Assembly (NCBI GenBank): GCA_016196565.1
Contig: JACPXK010000041.1
Coordinates: 1-5,591 of the forward strand
Origin: Candidatus Omnitrophota bacterium
GTDB taxonomy: Bacteria; Omnitrophota; Omnitrophia; Omnitrophales; Aquincolibacteriaceae
Direction of reading: 5' to 3'
Length of the DNA: 5,591 nucleotides
Shown: positions 1 through 5,489 of the stretch, piece by piece
Numbering within the stretch: position 1 is the stretch's first letter
Layout: each line of letters opens with the position of its first letter
Program-made: the position numbers and the translations under genes
Notes under the pieces: generated by a model
What the model was told of the DNA's origin: nothing
Seen by the model: the letters and a program-made list of their open reading frames with translations, nothing else
The model's database searches: none

Positions 1-144
1 ACCCCCCTTTATTTGTTTTTCTGTCAAAATGTCCGGGCAATGTTTTGCGACATAGCCCCATAAAGGCCGCCACCACCAAACATTATTCCGGAAATATTCC
101 CCCTTCCCGGTCTTCGGTTCGTGTCCCATCACGTCAAATCCCAT
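1..144 (-). CDS. N-terminal part of a WWWRPL-motif protein (3' end outside window)
   Basis: An open frame starts at ATG 144-142 behind AAAGGAGG (152-159, 7 nt spacing) and runs without a stop off the left edge, giving the first 48 residues. The sequence begins MGFDVMGHEP and contains GEYFRNNVWWWRPLWGYVAK (15-34) then CPDILTEKQIKGG. The GEYFRNNVWWWRPLW block is one I recognise as strongly conserved in uncharacterised proteins of phages, plasmids and many bacterial genomes; homologues as I remember them are about twice to three times this length. The function is unknown. The strong ribosome binding site and the conserved motif make the gene convincing despite truncation. Confidence 0.88.
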   Translation of the reverse strand, partial: MGFDVMGHEPKTGKGEYFRNNVWWWRPLWGYVAKHCPDILTEKQIKGG

Positions 145-164
145 TTGAATGCCTCCTTTAAAAT

Positions 165-198
165 AAAAAAGGAGAAGAGCCCGGAAGGCCGCTTCTCC
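165..198 (-). terminator. Terminator-like hairpin after the 129-residue gene
   Basis: On the minus strand GGAGAAG (198-192) pairs with CUUCUCC (177-171), with an inner CGG/CCG stem, and is followed by U6 (170-165), A and more U. This fits an intrinsic terminator for the minus strand only; no U-tract follows the hairpin on the plus strand. The lower arm plus U-tract can instead pair with the next gene's Shine-Dalgarno sequence. Confidence 0.7.
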
Positions 199-235
199 TA
201 TTGGTTAATTTTCCCCTCTGATTGAAGGCGAACGG

Positions 236-625
236 TTATTTGTATTTCTTCCAGTGCCAAATTGCGTTGGTGACGTTCACCTCAACTCCTTTTTGCTCCA
301 AATGCTTGCACCGCTTTTCAAGCTCAAGAGCCGCTTCTTTTCCTTTGTCCGATAAGGCAAAAGAAATCTCGTAGTGCTCGACATGCTTCCCGCGCCAATA
401 CACAAATCCTTCATGATCGATCGTCAGGTGTTCAATCCCATGAAGGTATGGCTTTTTATATCTTCCCGAAATCACTTCCTCATGAAGCGCCCTGAATTTT
501 TCCTTCCCCTGATCGTTTAAAAATCCATTCACGGCATTGGATACAAGCCAAAGGTGTTCCGGCGATAAATCATTTCCATCTCTTGTTGTCTTCAAAATAT
601 CGAGGGCCATATCACATTCGTTCAT
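236..625 (-). CDS. Conserved hypothetical mobile-element protein
   Basis: This 129-residue protein starts at ATG behind AGAAGGAGG (about 7 nt spacing) and ends at TAA. Its core, LSPEHLWLVSNAVNGFLNDQ (20-39) followed by YLHGIEHLTIDHEGFVYWRGKH (60-81) and VEHYE (82-86), looks like a family of short uncharacterised proteins that I associate with phages and plasmids. The histidines at 62, 66, 71, 81 and 84 are close together and could bind metal, but no known catalytic motif is complete. The C-terminal part is a charged helix (LSDKGKEAALELEKRCKHLE, 91-110) followed by a beta-like segment ending in WHWKKYK. No membrane segment or signal peptide is visible. Terminator-like hairpins lie on both sides, so its transcript level may be set separately from its neighbours. 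Confidence 0.88.
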   Translation of the reverse strand: MNECDMALDILKTTRDGNDLSPEHLWLVSNAVNGFLNDQGKEKFRALHEEVISGRYKKPYLHGIEHLTIDHEGFVYWRGKHVEHYEISFALSDKGKEAALELEKRCKHLEQKGVEVNVTNAIWHWKKYK

Positions 626-658
626 AAGCAGTCCTCCTTCTCGATTTTCTCGTTAATG

Positions 659-684
659 AAAAAGGGATACCGGAGCATCCCCTT
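659..684 (-). terminator. Terminator-like hairpin after the 213-residue gene
   Basis: On the minus strand AAGGGGAT (684-677) pairs with AUCCCUUU (668-661) as an 8-bp stem with one G:U pair, closing a loop GCUCCGGU. The stem runs into a U5 tract (663-659). The geometry fits an intrinsic terminator of moderate strength. The next gene's Shine-Dalgarno sequence lies about 20 nt further on. Confidence 0.6.
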
Positions 685-715
685 CATATATTCGCCATTT
701 AATAATGTGCATCCG

Positions 716-1357
716 TTAGACTTCGACAGCCACTCGAACGGTCTTCGGAATCATGATTTCTTGTTCCTCAACCCTATGGGACTTGGCGAAATCCACAAAT
801 GCTTGCACGGCAAGTTCACAGGTCTTGTCAAAATCCTTTACCAAAACCATCCGCCGGCGAAGGTCTTCGTGGCTCATGGATTCGTAATCGCCGTCATCGT
901 CAACTCCGAGACCTGGCTGCGTATAACTTTGCCAAAGCGGGCCCGAGAGCGGCTCTAAAGTCCCCCCGCAGTCCGCGACATGGCACGGCTGTTTATTCTC
1001 ATACCAGGTAGGAATCCGGCAGGTATCGCAGCGCGTTTTATGGCCGGAATCTTTCTTTCCGCCTTGATAGAGCACCAGATACCCGCCGCTTCTTCCGTTC
1101 TGCCCAATCTGCCACGCGTAGTCATGGCGGATTGCAAATTCATGAAGAACCGCGGAAAAATCGTCGAAAGCTTCGGAAAGATCCAGCATCTCAAAACACC
1201 GGTTTTCTGTTTCATGATCAAGGCCCAAGCGATGGATCTTGATGTTCCGGGCATAACTCGTGGCCCGGTTCCACGAATTCATTGTGGGATATCGGAAGTG
1301 ATCTTTTAGAAATTCGATCATCTCCGTTTTTGATCTTGGTGATGGCGTTCTATTCAT
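716..1357 (-). CDS. Conserved mobile-element protein with four-cysteine insert, unknown function
   Basis: This 213-residue protein starts at ATG after AAAAAGGGGGC (about 6 nt spacing, a less ideal Shine-Dalgarno sequence) and ends at TAA. The N-terminal part contains FRYPTMNSWNRATSYARNIK (21-40), and the middle contains WQIGQNGRSGGYLVLYQGG (82-100). I recall both as hallmarks of uncharacterised proteins spread over plasmids, phages and many bacterial genomes, and cannot check this here. Between them and the C-terminus lies an insert with C110-x2-C113 and C125-x4-C130, which looks like a small zinc ribbon. The C-terminal third is helical and acidic and includes a DDDGD run (153-157). No enzyme motif is visible. 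An alternative start at Met13 lacks properly spaced ribosome binding. A terminator-like hairpin follows 31 nt after the stop. Confidence 0.9.
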   Translation of the reverse strand: MNRTPSPRSKTEMIEFLKDHFRYPTMNSWNRATSYARNIKIHRLGLDHETENRCFEMLDLSEAFDDFSAVLHEFAIRHDYAWQIGQNGRSGGYLVLYQGGKKDSGHKTRCDTCRIPTWYENKQPCHVADCGGTLEPLSGPLWQSYTQPGLGVDDDGDYESMSHEDLRRRMVLVKDFDKTCELAVQAFVDFAKSHRVEEQEIMIPKTVRVAVEV

Positions 1358-1395
1358 GGGAATGCCCCCTTTTTGAATTGAAGAATGATCTTTAA

Positions 1396-1608
1396 TTACA
1401 GCTCTGTTACTTCATGCATTGATGAGGGATAGAAAACGATTTTCTTCCCCGCGACACCCATACTTATTTCCGAATCATCAAGTAAGGGGCTGAAGCGATT
1501 ACCCTCTTCATCTGAGGAGAGCCAAACTTCAGAATTTTCGCTAATCGTTCTTTGTTTACATAATTGCTCAAGAAGTTTCTTGAGACCTTTAACCGTAAGC
1601 GCCGGCAT
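1396..1608 (-). CDS. Small phage-type protein, unknown function
   Basis: This 70-residue protein starts at an ATG behind AAAGGAGGG (about 9 nt spacing) and ends at TAA. The pattern is an N-terminal helix (LTVKGLKKLLEQL), then ENSEVWLSSDEEGN, then a short acidic stretch and a final beta-like segment (KKIVFYPS). It matches the layout of small proteins common in phages and plasmids that read roughly 'TVKELIEKLQ..PQDAEVWLWDDEEGN..PL'. The function of that group is not known to me. No metal ligands, membrane segment or DNA-binding helix-turn-helix are obvious. It lies between the VWA gene and the 213-residue gene, separated from the former by a hairpin and from the latter by 38 nt with no hairpin. 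Confidence 0.85.
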   Translation of the reverse strand: MPALTVKGLKKLLEQLCKQRTISENSEVWLSSDEEGNRFSPLLDDSEISMGVAGKKIVFYPSSMHEVTEL

Positions 1609-1626
1609 GAGAATTCCCTCCTTTAG

Positions 1627-1658
1627 AAAAACCCAAGGGGGGGACTAAAAGCCCCCCC
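1627..1658 (-). terminator. Poly-G/poly-C hairpin after the VWA gene, probable weak terminator
   Basis: On the minus strand a run of ten G (1661-1652) can pair with seven C (1643-1637) across an 8-nt loop (CUUUUAGU). UUGGG then separates the stem from a U5 tract (1631-1627). The stem is very stable, but the U-tract is displaced by 5 nt, so termination is likely partial. The next gene's Shine-Dalgarno sequence (AAAGGAGGG) begins within 3 nt of the U-tract. Confidence 0.5.
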
Positions 1659-1690
1659 CCCACTTCGTGATTTTGAGTTTGTCTTACGCT

Positions 1691-2776
1691 TTATTTTTCC
1701 TGCGGTAATTTCACGACTTTCCCAAACGATCCGGAAAAGTTGCCGTCTGGCGTCAGGCACCAGAGCGTTGAATATTTTGATCGCTCCGGATAGTCTCCCT
1801 CTCCATCGGTGAGATAGAGAAGCGCGTCCGGCCGGAGTTTCTCAGCGAGTTCAAAAATGGGCCTGAAGCTGGTTCCCCCACGGCCTGAAACGGCTTTCGG
1901 ACGCGACTTGTAGCGGTAAACATTCCCCACCTTCGTATCGCATTCCGCTACCGTGATATCCATCCCGAGCGCTTTGATCTTCTCAATCTCTGCAAAGAAA
2001 AGCGCAAGATCCCGATCGCTCACGCTCCCGCTCGTATCGAGCCCAATCAAGAGCTTCAGTTTTTGCTCTATCTTTTCTCCGGGAAAGTCCTCGAATCTCC
2101 GGTTCGGACGTTTTCTTGAGAATATGGATCTCACGAGCGTCGCATGGATCAAGAACCGTTCGAGAACGCTTTTCCAATTAATGCCGGATCCCTTCAGGAA
2201 TTCCTTCAGCTCTTCAGTCATGTTTCCGGGAAGTGACCCATAATCCTGCGTTTCATCAAGCGATACCTTGATAGCGCGTCTCAGGAATTCCTGCTGATAT
2301 TCAGGGTCCTCACTGGAGTCTTTCCACATGCCGTGATCGTCAAGAAGCGACGAGTCCGCCTTTGTGATCTTGGTCTGAAGTTTCTCCGCGTTCTCGCTCA
2401 GTTTTTTGTAATACCACTCTGCGGTCTGGCCTTCCTCAAACCCAAAAAGCTTCGGCAAAAGAGCGGTTTTAGGGAGATTTTCGATATAGGTGTTGATGGC
2501 AAGATCGCAGGCAATATTGAAAACCCTGTGATTTTTTCCGTCCCCGCGGAAAAGATGAAGGTGCAAAAGATGGAGCACCTCATGCTCCAGGCACGCCACC
2601 CGTTCATCGAACTGCAGGCCTTCCAGAAACCGGGGATTGAAATAGAGGTTGATGCGCTCCCTGATATTGACCCCAAGCGTGGGAATCTTCTCAGTTTCAA
2701 TCCGGTTCATCTGCTGGATAAAATGCGCGTAAAAAGGTTTCGTCTGCACGAGCGAAACAACCATTTCCTCAATCAT
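1691..2776 (-). CDS. VWA-like protein with N-terminal putative metallopeptidase domain (DUF2201 type)
   Basis: This 361-residue protein joins two domains. Residues about 5-230 match the putative metallopeptidase domain found in front of VWA-like domains: it carries the zinc motif HEVLH (His65, Glu66, His69), then HLFRGDGKNHRVFNIACDLAIN with Asp91 in the conserved N-x-A-x-D-x-x-IN pattern. Residues about 240-361 form a VWA-like domain with a complete MIDAS: DTSGS (247-251), Thr302 in GGTSF, and Asp324 in LTDGEGD. VWA domains bind Mg2+ and protein partners, and proteins of this class are encoded beside MoxR ATPases for which they act as adaptors; the ATPase is 0.5 kb upstream. There is no signal peptide or membrane segment, so it should act in the cytoplasm. 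The metal site looks intact, but peptidase activity has not, to my knowledge, been shown for this family. Its start overlaps the stop of the preceding gene by 8 nt. Confidence 0.95.
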   Translation of the reverse strand: MIEEMVVSLVQTKPFYAHFIQQMNRIETEKIPTLGVNIRERINLYFNPRFLEGLQFDERVACLEHEVLHLLHLHLFRGDGKNHRVFNIACDLAINTYIENLPKTALLPKLFGFEEGQTAEWYYKKLSENAEKLQTKITKADSSLLDDHGMWKDSSEDPEYQQEFLRRAIKVSLDETQDYGSLPGNMTEELKEFLKGSGINWKSVLERFLIHATLVRSIFSRKRPNRRFEDFPGEKIEQKLKLLIGLDTSGSVSDRDLALFFAEIEKIKALGMDITVAECDTKVGNVYRYKSRPKAVSGRGGTSFRPIFELAEKLRPDALLYLTDGEGDYPERSKYSTLWCLTPDGNFSGSFGKVVKLPQEK

Positions 2777-3152
2777 GATGTCTTCCTCCTTTGGCATCAA
2801 AGTAAACCGTTCTTTCTTTGATGACCTGTTCATAAGTGATAAACATTATTTTCCCTTCGCTGATCTCAAGTGCCCAGTTGTCATCCCGTTCTTCACCACA
2901 CGCATCGATCCATCCCGTCGCGCATTTCGGAAAAGCCCGGACAATCGCCATCACGAGCTTCTGAAATTCCTCGTTGTAGTTTTTCCAATAACCAAAAATT
3001 GCAAGGTTGCATCCATGCTCACCCTTTTCAATTTTAATTTCGTCTGAGGAACTCGGGAATCGGCAGCGAAGGATACCCTCAAGGCGCTTTATGTCCTTAC
3101 CCTTGAGACCGGGCAGATCGATGCTTCCTGAAAAATCCGTGCAATACCCCAT
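2769..3152 (-). CDS. Small MGYCTDF-type protein, unknown function
   Basis: This is a 127-residue soluble protein beginning MGYCTDFSGSIDLPG, with the start chosen from the Shine-Dalgarno sequence at 3163-3173. It has no catalytic motif that I recognise. The layout is a short Gly-rich N-terminus, a middle segment with aromatic residues (IFGYWKNYNEEF, 52-63), and a C-terminal part CGEERDDNWALEISEGKI (85-102). That layout resembles small phage and actinobacterial proteins of the DUF6205 sort, which also start MGY and end in a GEE...W motif; this comparison is from memory and weak. Its last codons overlap the VWA gene by 8 nt (ATGATTGA), and its coding sequence contains the VWA ribosome binding site, so translation of the two is likely coupled. 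Position between the ATPase and the VWA protein suggests a third component or regulator of that pair. This is inference from context only. Confidence 0.88.
   Translation of the reverse strand: MGYCTDFSGSIDLPGLKGKDIKRLEGILRCRFPSSSDEIKIEKGEHGCNLAIFGYWKNYNEEFQKLVMAIVRAFPKCATGWIDACGEERDDNWALEISEGKIMFITYEQVIKERTVYFDAKGGRHHD
2785..2792 (-). promoter_or_regulatory. Ribosome binding site that fixes the start of the VWA gene
   Basis: AAAGGAGG on the minus strand ends 8 nt before the ATG at 2776-2774, inside the 3' end of the preceding gene. The frame is open to an ATG at 2833, which would add 19 residues (MNRSSKKERF...), but that start has no comparable ribosome binding site and would overlap the upstream gene by 65 nt. 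The 2776 start is preferred. Confidence 0.85.
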
Positions 3153-3162
3153 GGGTTTGATA

Positions 3163-3173
3163 CCTCCCTTTTT
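3163..3173 (-). promoter_or_regulatory. Ribosome binding site that fixes the start of the 127-residue gene
   Basis: AAAAAGGGAGG on the minus strand ends 10 nt before the ATG at 3152-3150. The frame is open further upstream to an ATG at 3269, but that extension would run through the terminator hairpin and into the end of the ATPase gene, and encodes a low-complexity stretch. The 3152 start is therefore preferred. Confidence 0.85.
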
Positions 3174-3183
3174 CAATAGACAG

Positions 3184-3217
3184 AAAAAAAGCGGGAAGAG
3201 TAGAAGACTCTCCCCGC
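3184..3217 (-). terminator. Strong intrinsic-terminator-like hairpin after the ATPase gene
   Basis: Read on the minus strand, GCGGGGAGAG (3217-3208) pairs with CTCTTCCCGC (3200-3191) across a 7-nt loop, giving a 10-bp stem with a single G:U pair. Seven U residues (3190-3184) follow at once. This is a textbook intrinsic terminator for minus-strand transcription, 27 nt after the ATPase stop. The next gene's Shine-Dalgarno sequence begins only about 10 nt beyond the U-tract, so either partial read-through occurs or the downstream genes have a promoter I could not identify. Confidence 0.85.
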
Positions 3218-3243
3218 CTGATTTCTCTTCTGAGATTGTGTTC

Positions 3244-4290
3244 TTAAGCTGCTTGGGCCGCCTGTGCAAGTTTCTCCGTGAATTTTTCCTGCTGGTGAAG
3301 AAGCGTGTTCACTTCCGGGATTTTCACGAGTTCCTTAACAAGCGCAAACGCAAGATCGACCGGCAGATCATCGAGAAAATCCACAAGGTTAGTTTTCTCT
3401 TGCGCTGACAGAGCTTTCGCCTTGCCTTCTTTTGCCAGGATCCTCAGAAATTCATCCCCCGTGATTCTTAAAAGATCAAGCCGCGCCTTTTTCCCGCTCG
3501 AATATTTTTTAACCCGGGTCTTGACCTTGGCATAATCCGCAAGGATCTCCTCAGCTTTGATGGGCACTTCCTGGTCTTTTTTCAGGCTTTCAATAAATGC
3601 AATGCCCGCTTCTTTTCCGACAAGACCCATAGCGCATTGCAGCCACAGCCGGTCTTCAAGGCCGCTTAGCATTCTTGAAAGCATTTCCCAAGACCGCGGC
3701 GAAGGAAGGACTTCAAGCGGAAGATCACTCGATGGATTACCAAGCAGGTGGTTATAACGGGCAATCAAGTTAAGGATGTCTTCCCGAATCTTGCCCGTAT
3801 CCTTTCCCCATCCGAGCCACTCATTCGGCTCCGGCCTGAATTGAATATGAAGGAACCGGTCAAGCAGGGCCGGATCGAGTTCGTTCACAAAATAGTCACT
3901 ACCCGATGGATTGGAGGCGCAGACAATTTTCCAGCCTTCAGGCAGATGATGGGTATGCAGCCTTCGTTCAAGCACGAGCTGAAAGATTGCCTGGAGCACA
4001 TCGAGCCGCGCACGGTTCAGCTCATCGAGAAAAAGGATTCCTACCGTTCCCTCTTTCGGAAACCAGCACGGCTTGAGCCAGACAGTCCTGCCGTCTTCCT
4101 TTGAAGGAAGGCCGATCAGGTCCCCCACTTCCATCTGGCCAAGCCGCAAATCGACGCATTTGTACTTCATTTCAGTTGCAAGCGATTGCACGATCTGACT
4201 TTTCCCGATGCCATGCTGCCCCCAAATAAGAGGTGTTACACTCGCTTTGAAACATTGCTTCAGAACTTTCACTAAATCAGTGGTATTCAT
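3244..4290 (-). CDS. MoxR-type AAA+ ATPase (AAA_5 family)
   Basis: This 348-residue protein is a AAA+ ATPase of the MoxR/CbbQ/NorQ type. Visible motifs in order are Walker A GQHGIGKS (24-31), Walker B ILFLDE (85-90) followed by LNRA, sensor 1 ASNPSG (Asn127), the arginine-finger segment LDPALLDRF (Arg145), and a sensor 2 stretch PSPRSW (Arg199). All catalytic residues are intact. Proteins of this class form hexameric rings that remodel or activate a target protein, usually with a VWA-domain partner; that partner is encoded two genes downstream. Residues after about 205 form a helical C-terminal part without a recognised domain, and the chain ends in an Ala/Gln tail (LAQAAQAA). The start is set by AAAGGAG about 10 nt before the ATG. 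A strong hairpin with a U7 tract follows the stop codon. The family assignment is secure; the substrate is unknown. Confidence 0.96.
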   Translation of the reverse strand: MNTTDLVKVLKQCFKASVTPLIWGQHGIGKSQIVQSLATEMKYKCVDLRLGQMEVGDLIGLPSKEDGRTVWLKPCWFPKEGTVGILFLDELNRARLDVLQAIFQLVLERRLHTHHLPEGWKIVCASNPSGSDYFVNELDPALLDRFLHIQFRPEPNEWLGWGKDTGKIREDILNLIARYNHLLGNPSSDLPLEVLPSPRSWEMLSRMLSGLEDRLWLQCAMGLVGKEAGIAFIESLKKDQEVPIKAEEILADYAKVKTRVKKYSSGKKARLDLLRITGDEFLRILAKEGKAKALSAQEKTNLVDFLDDLPVDLAFALVKELVKIPEVNTLLHQQEKFTEKLAQAAQAA

Positions 4291-4355
4291 GGACAGTCTT
4301 CTCCTTTGTTTTTTTGTTTGTTCATTGCAGGTTAAATTAGATGAAATATTGAAAA

Positions 4356-5459
4356 CTAACGCTCAAAGCGCAGCATATCGTTGAACGATTCAAATCGCTT
4401 CGTAAGCGGCCGGGCATTGCCCCACCCGGAAGGGTAATAACAAACCTCGATTCCTCTCGGGATCGGAAGAACCCAGAGAATGCGGATCGTTCGTCCCCGG
4501 TAACCGCGGTAAGCTTCCCGGTCTTTCCCGCAATATTTCTCGAGGAAATACCAGGCAAGCGATGCAATCTTCTCGCGGTTCTTCCAGGGAAGCGCATCCG
4601 GAATGACGATTTTCTCAACCTTCCGCTTCGAAACCCAAGTCATCTTGGAAGGCTTGTAATACTTGCGGACCAAGAACTGATTCCGGCCGGAAGGTTTGGT
4701 AATGATCCACCTCGTTTTCCGCTTTCCTTTACCCGCGCGGTGGATGATCTCTTTTCCGGCATAAGCAAGGCGGTTCAGGAATTCTTCCACACTTCCAAAC
4801 CGTTTCTGGATCCGCAGAAGACAGCGTTTTTGAGTCTTCTCTTCGGTCACCATACAGCGCTCGGCGATTTTGACGCTGTCCATATAACAGAGCCCCTCGT
4901 AAATACAGCGCGAGCAGAATTCCTTCTGTTTTTTCTTAAGCTCCGCCCCGAAGTTTTGCCGGATTTTCAGCGCTCTCTTGTTGCGTTCAATCACCTTGCC
5001 TTCAAAGCTGATATAATTTGTTCCCCATGGCTTTTTGAAAGGCGATCTTGCATTGACACGCGAAGGCGGCAGATATTGCCAGCCGTCCAGGGAAATCCGG
5101 AATTCACCCGGTTTTTTCACAGGGTCAAAGGAACAGCCCTTGGCTTTTAGAGAACGGTCGAAACAATTGCCCGTGATGCCATTTAACCGGTCTTTGCAGA
5201 AATCACAGAACCGGATGTCACGGCGCTCACCGTTCACGATGAGAAACCGTTCCACTTTTTCCCCGTAAAATCCAAAAATGGGGTCAGAACCAGATCTGCG
5301 TTTCTCCTCAACCTCTTTTTCTTTCAAGCTCTCAAGGGAGCGGACATAAATCTGCCCCTTTTTTCTTGCCACGGCACAGGAATCAAGCCTCAGATCCGTC
5401 AAATCTCCTGGGTCCGTTAACACGTGAATTCCTTTATATTCCGTATAGATTTTTTTCAT
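4356..5459 (-). CDS. Cysteine-rich basic protein with two Cys clusters, unknown function
   Basis: This 367-residue protein starts at an ATG preceded by AAAGGAG with about 9 nt spacing and ends at TAG. I do not recognise the family. It has two separated cysteine clusters: C85-x2-C88-x10-C99-x9-C109 and C182-x2-C185-x5-C191-x10-C202-x10-C213. Each contains a CxxC knuckle (FCDFC and FCSRC), which suggests bound zinc or possibly an iron-sulfur cluster. The protein is rich in Lys and Arg, especially at 160-180 and 241-285, which fits nucleic-acid binding. No signal peptide or membrane segment is visible. The C-terminal 60 residues are rich in Tyr, Trp and Gly. There is no radical-SAM CxxxCxxC, no SWIM motif and no HNH motif that I can see. 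It lies 65 nt upstream of the MoxR ATPase with no strong terminator between, so it may be part of the same unit. That the gene is real is well supported by length and ribosome binding site; the metal binding is inference. Confidence 0.9.
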   Translation of the reverse strand: MKKIYTEYKGIHVLTDPGDLTDLRLDSCAVARKKGQIYVRSLESLKEKEVEEKRRSGSDPIFGFYGEKVERFLIVNGERRDIRFCDFCKDRLNGITGNCFDRSLKAKGCSFDPVKKPGEFRISLDGWQYLPPSRVNARSPFKKPWGTNYISFEGKVIERNKRALKIRQNFGAELKKKQKEFCSRCIYEGLCYMDSVKIAERCMVTEEKTQKRCLLRIQKRFGSVEEFLNRLAYAGKEIIHRAGKGKRKTRWIITKPSGRNQFLVRKYYKPSKMTWVSKRKVEKIVIPDALPWKNREKIASLAWYFLEKYCGKDREAYRGYRGRTIRILWVLPIPRGIEVCYYPSGWGNARPLTKRFESFNDMLRFER

Positions 5460-5489
5460 GATGTCGATCTCCTTTGCAAATGGCGTTCG

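Noticed and set aside
685..715. Possible promoter (TATATG box) after the 213-residue gene
   Set aside because: The -35 candidate is weak and the spacing too short; the hairpin lies immediately downstream, so it would be an odd location for a promoter.
656..1309. Plus-strand open frames of 70-109 codons opposite the 213-residue gene
   Set aside because: They lie antisense to a gene with a ribosome binding site and recognisable motifs, overlap one another in different frames, and have no Shine-Dalgarno sequence or protein-like motif. They are shadows.
1953..2821. Plus-strand frames of 96 and 162 codons opposite the VWA gene
   Set aside because: The VWA frame carries HExxH and a full MIDAS. 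The opposite frames lack ribosome binding sites and show no family features.
3153..3269. Upstream extension of the 127-residue gene to an ATG at 3269
   Set aside because: It would translate through the terminator hairpin and overlap the ATPase gene; the internal ATG at 3152 has a strong, well-spaced ribosome binding site.
3748..4104. Plus-strand frame of 118 codons opposite the ATPase gene
   Set aside because: It is antisense to the Walker B and sensor region of a clear AAA+ gene and is explained by that gene's codon pattern.
4291..4355. Possible promoter in the A/T-rich gap before the ATPase gene
   Set aside because: A TTGAGC-like box can be picked, but 17 nt downstream the -10 candidate (CATCTA) is a poor match. 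Not supportable without a mapped start.
4361..4372. Small CGCU/AGCG hairpin at the end of the cysteine-rich gene as a terminator
   Set aside because: The stem is only 4 bp with a 3-nt loop inside the last codons, and the following U-run is short and interrupted.
4740..5150. Plus-strand frame of 136 codons opposite the cysteine-rich gene
   Set aside because: It has no upstream Shine-Dalgarno sequence and is the only sizeable plus-strand claim in that region, while the minus frame is far longer and has a proper start.
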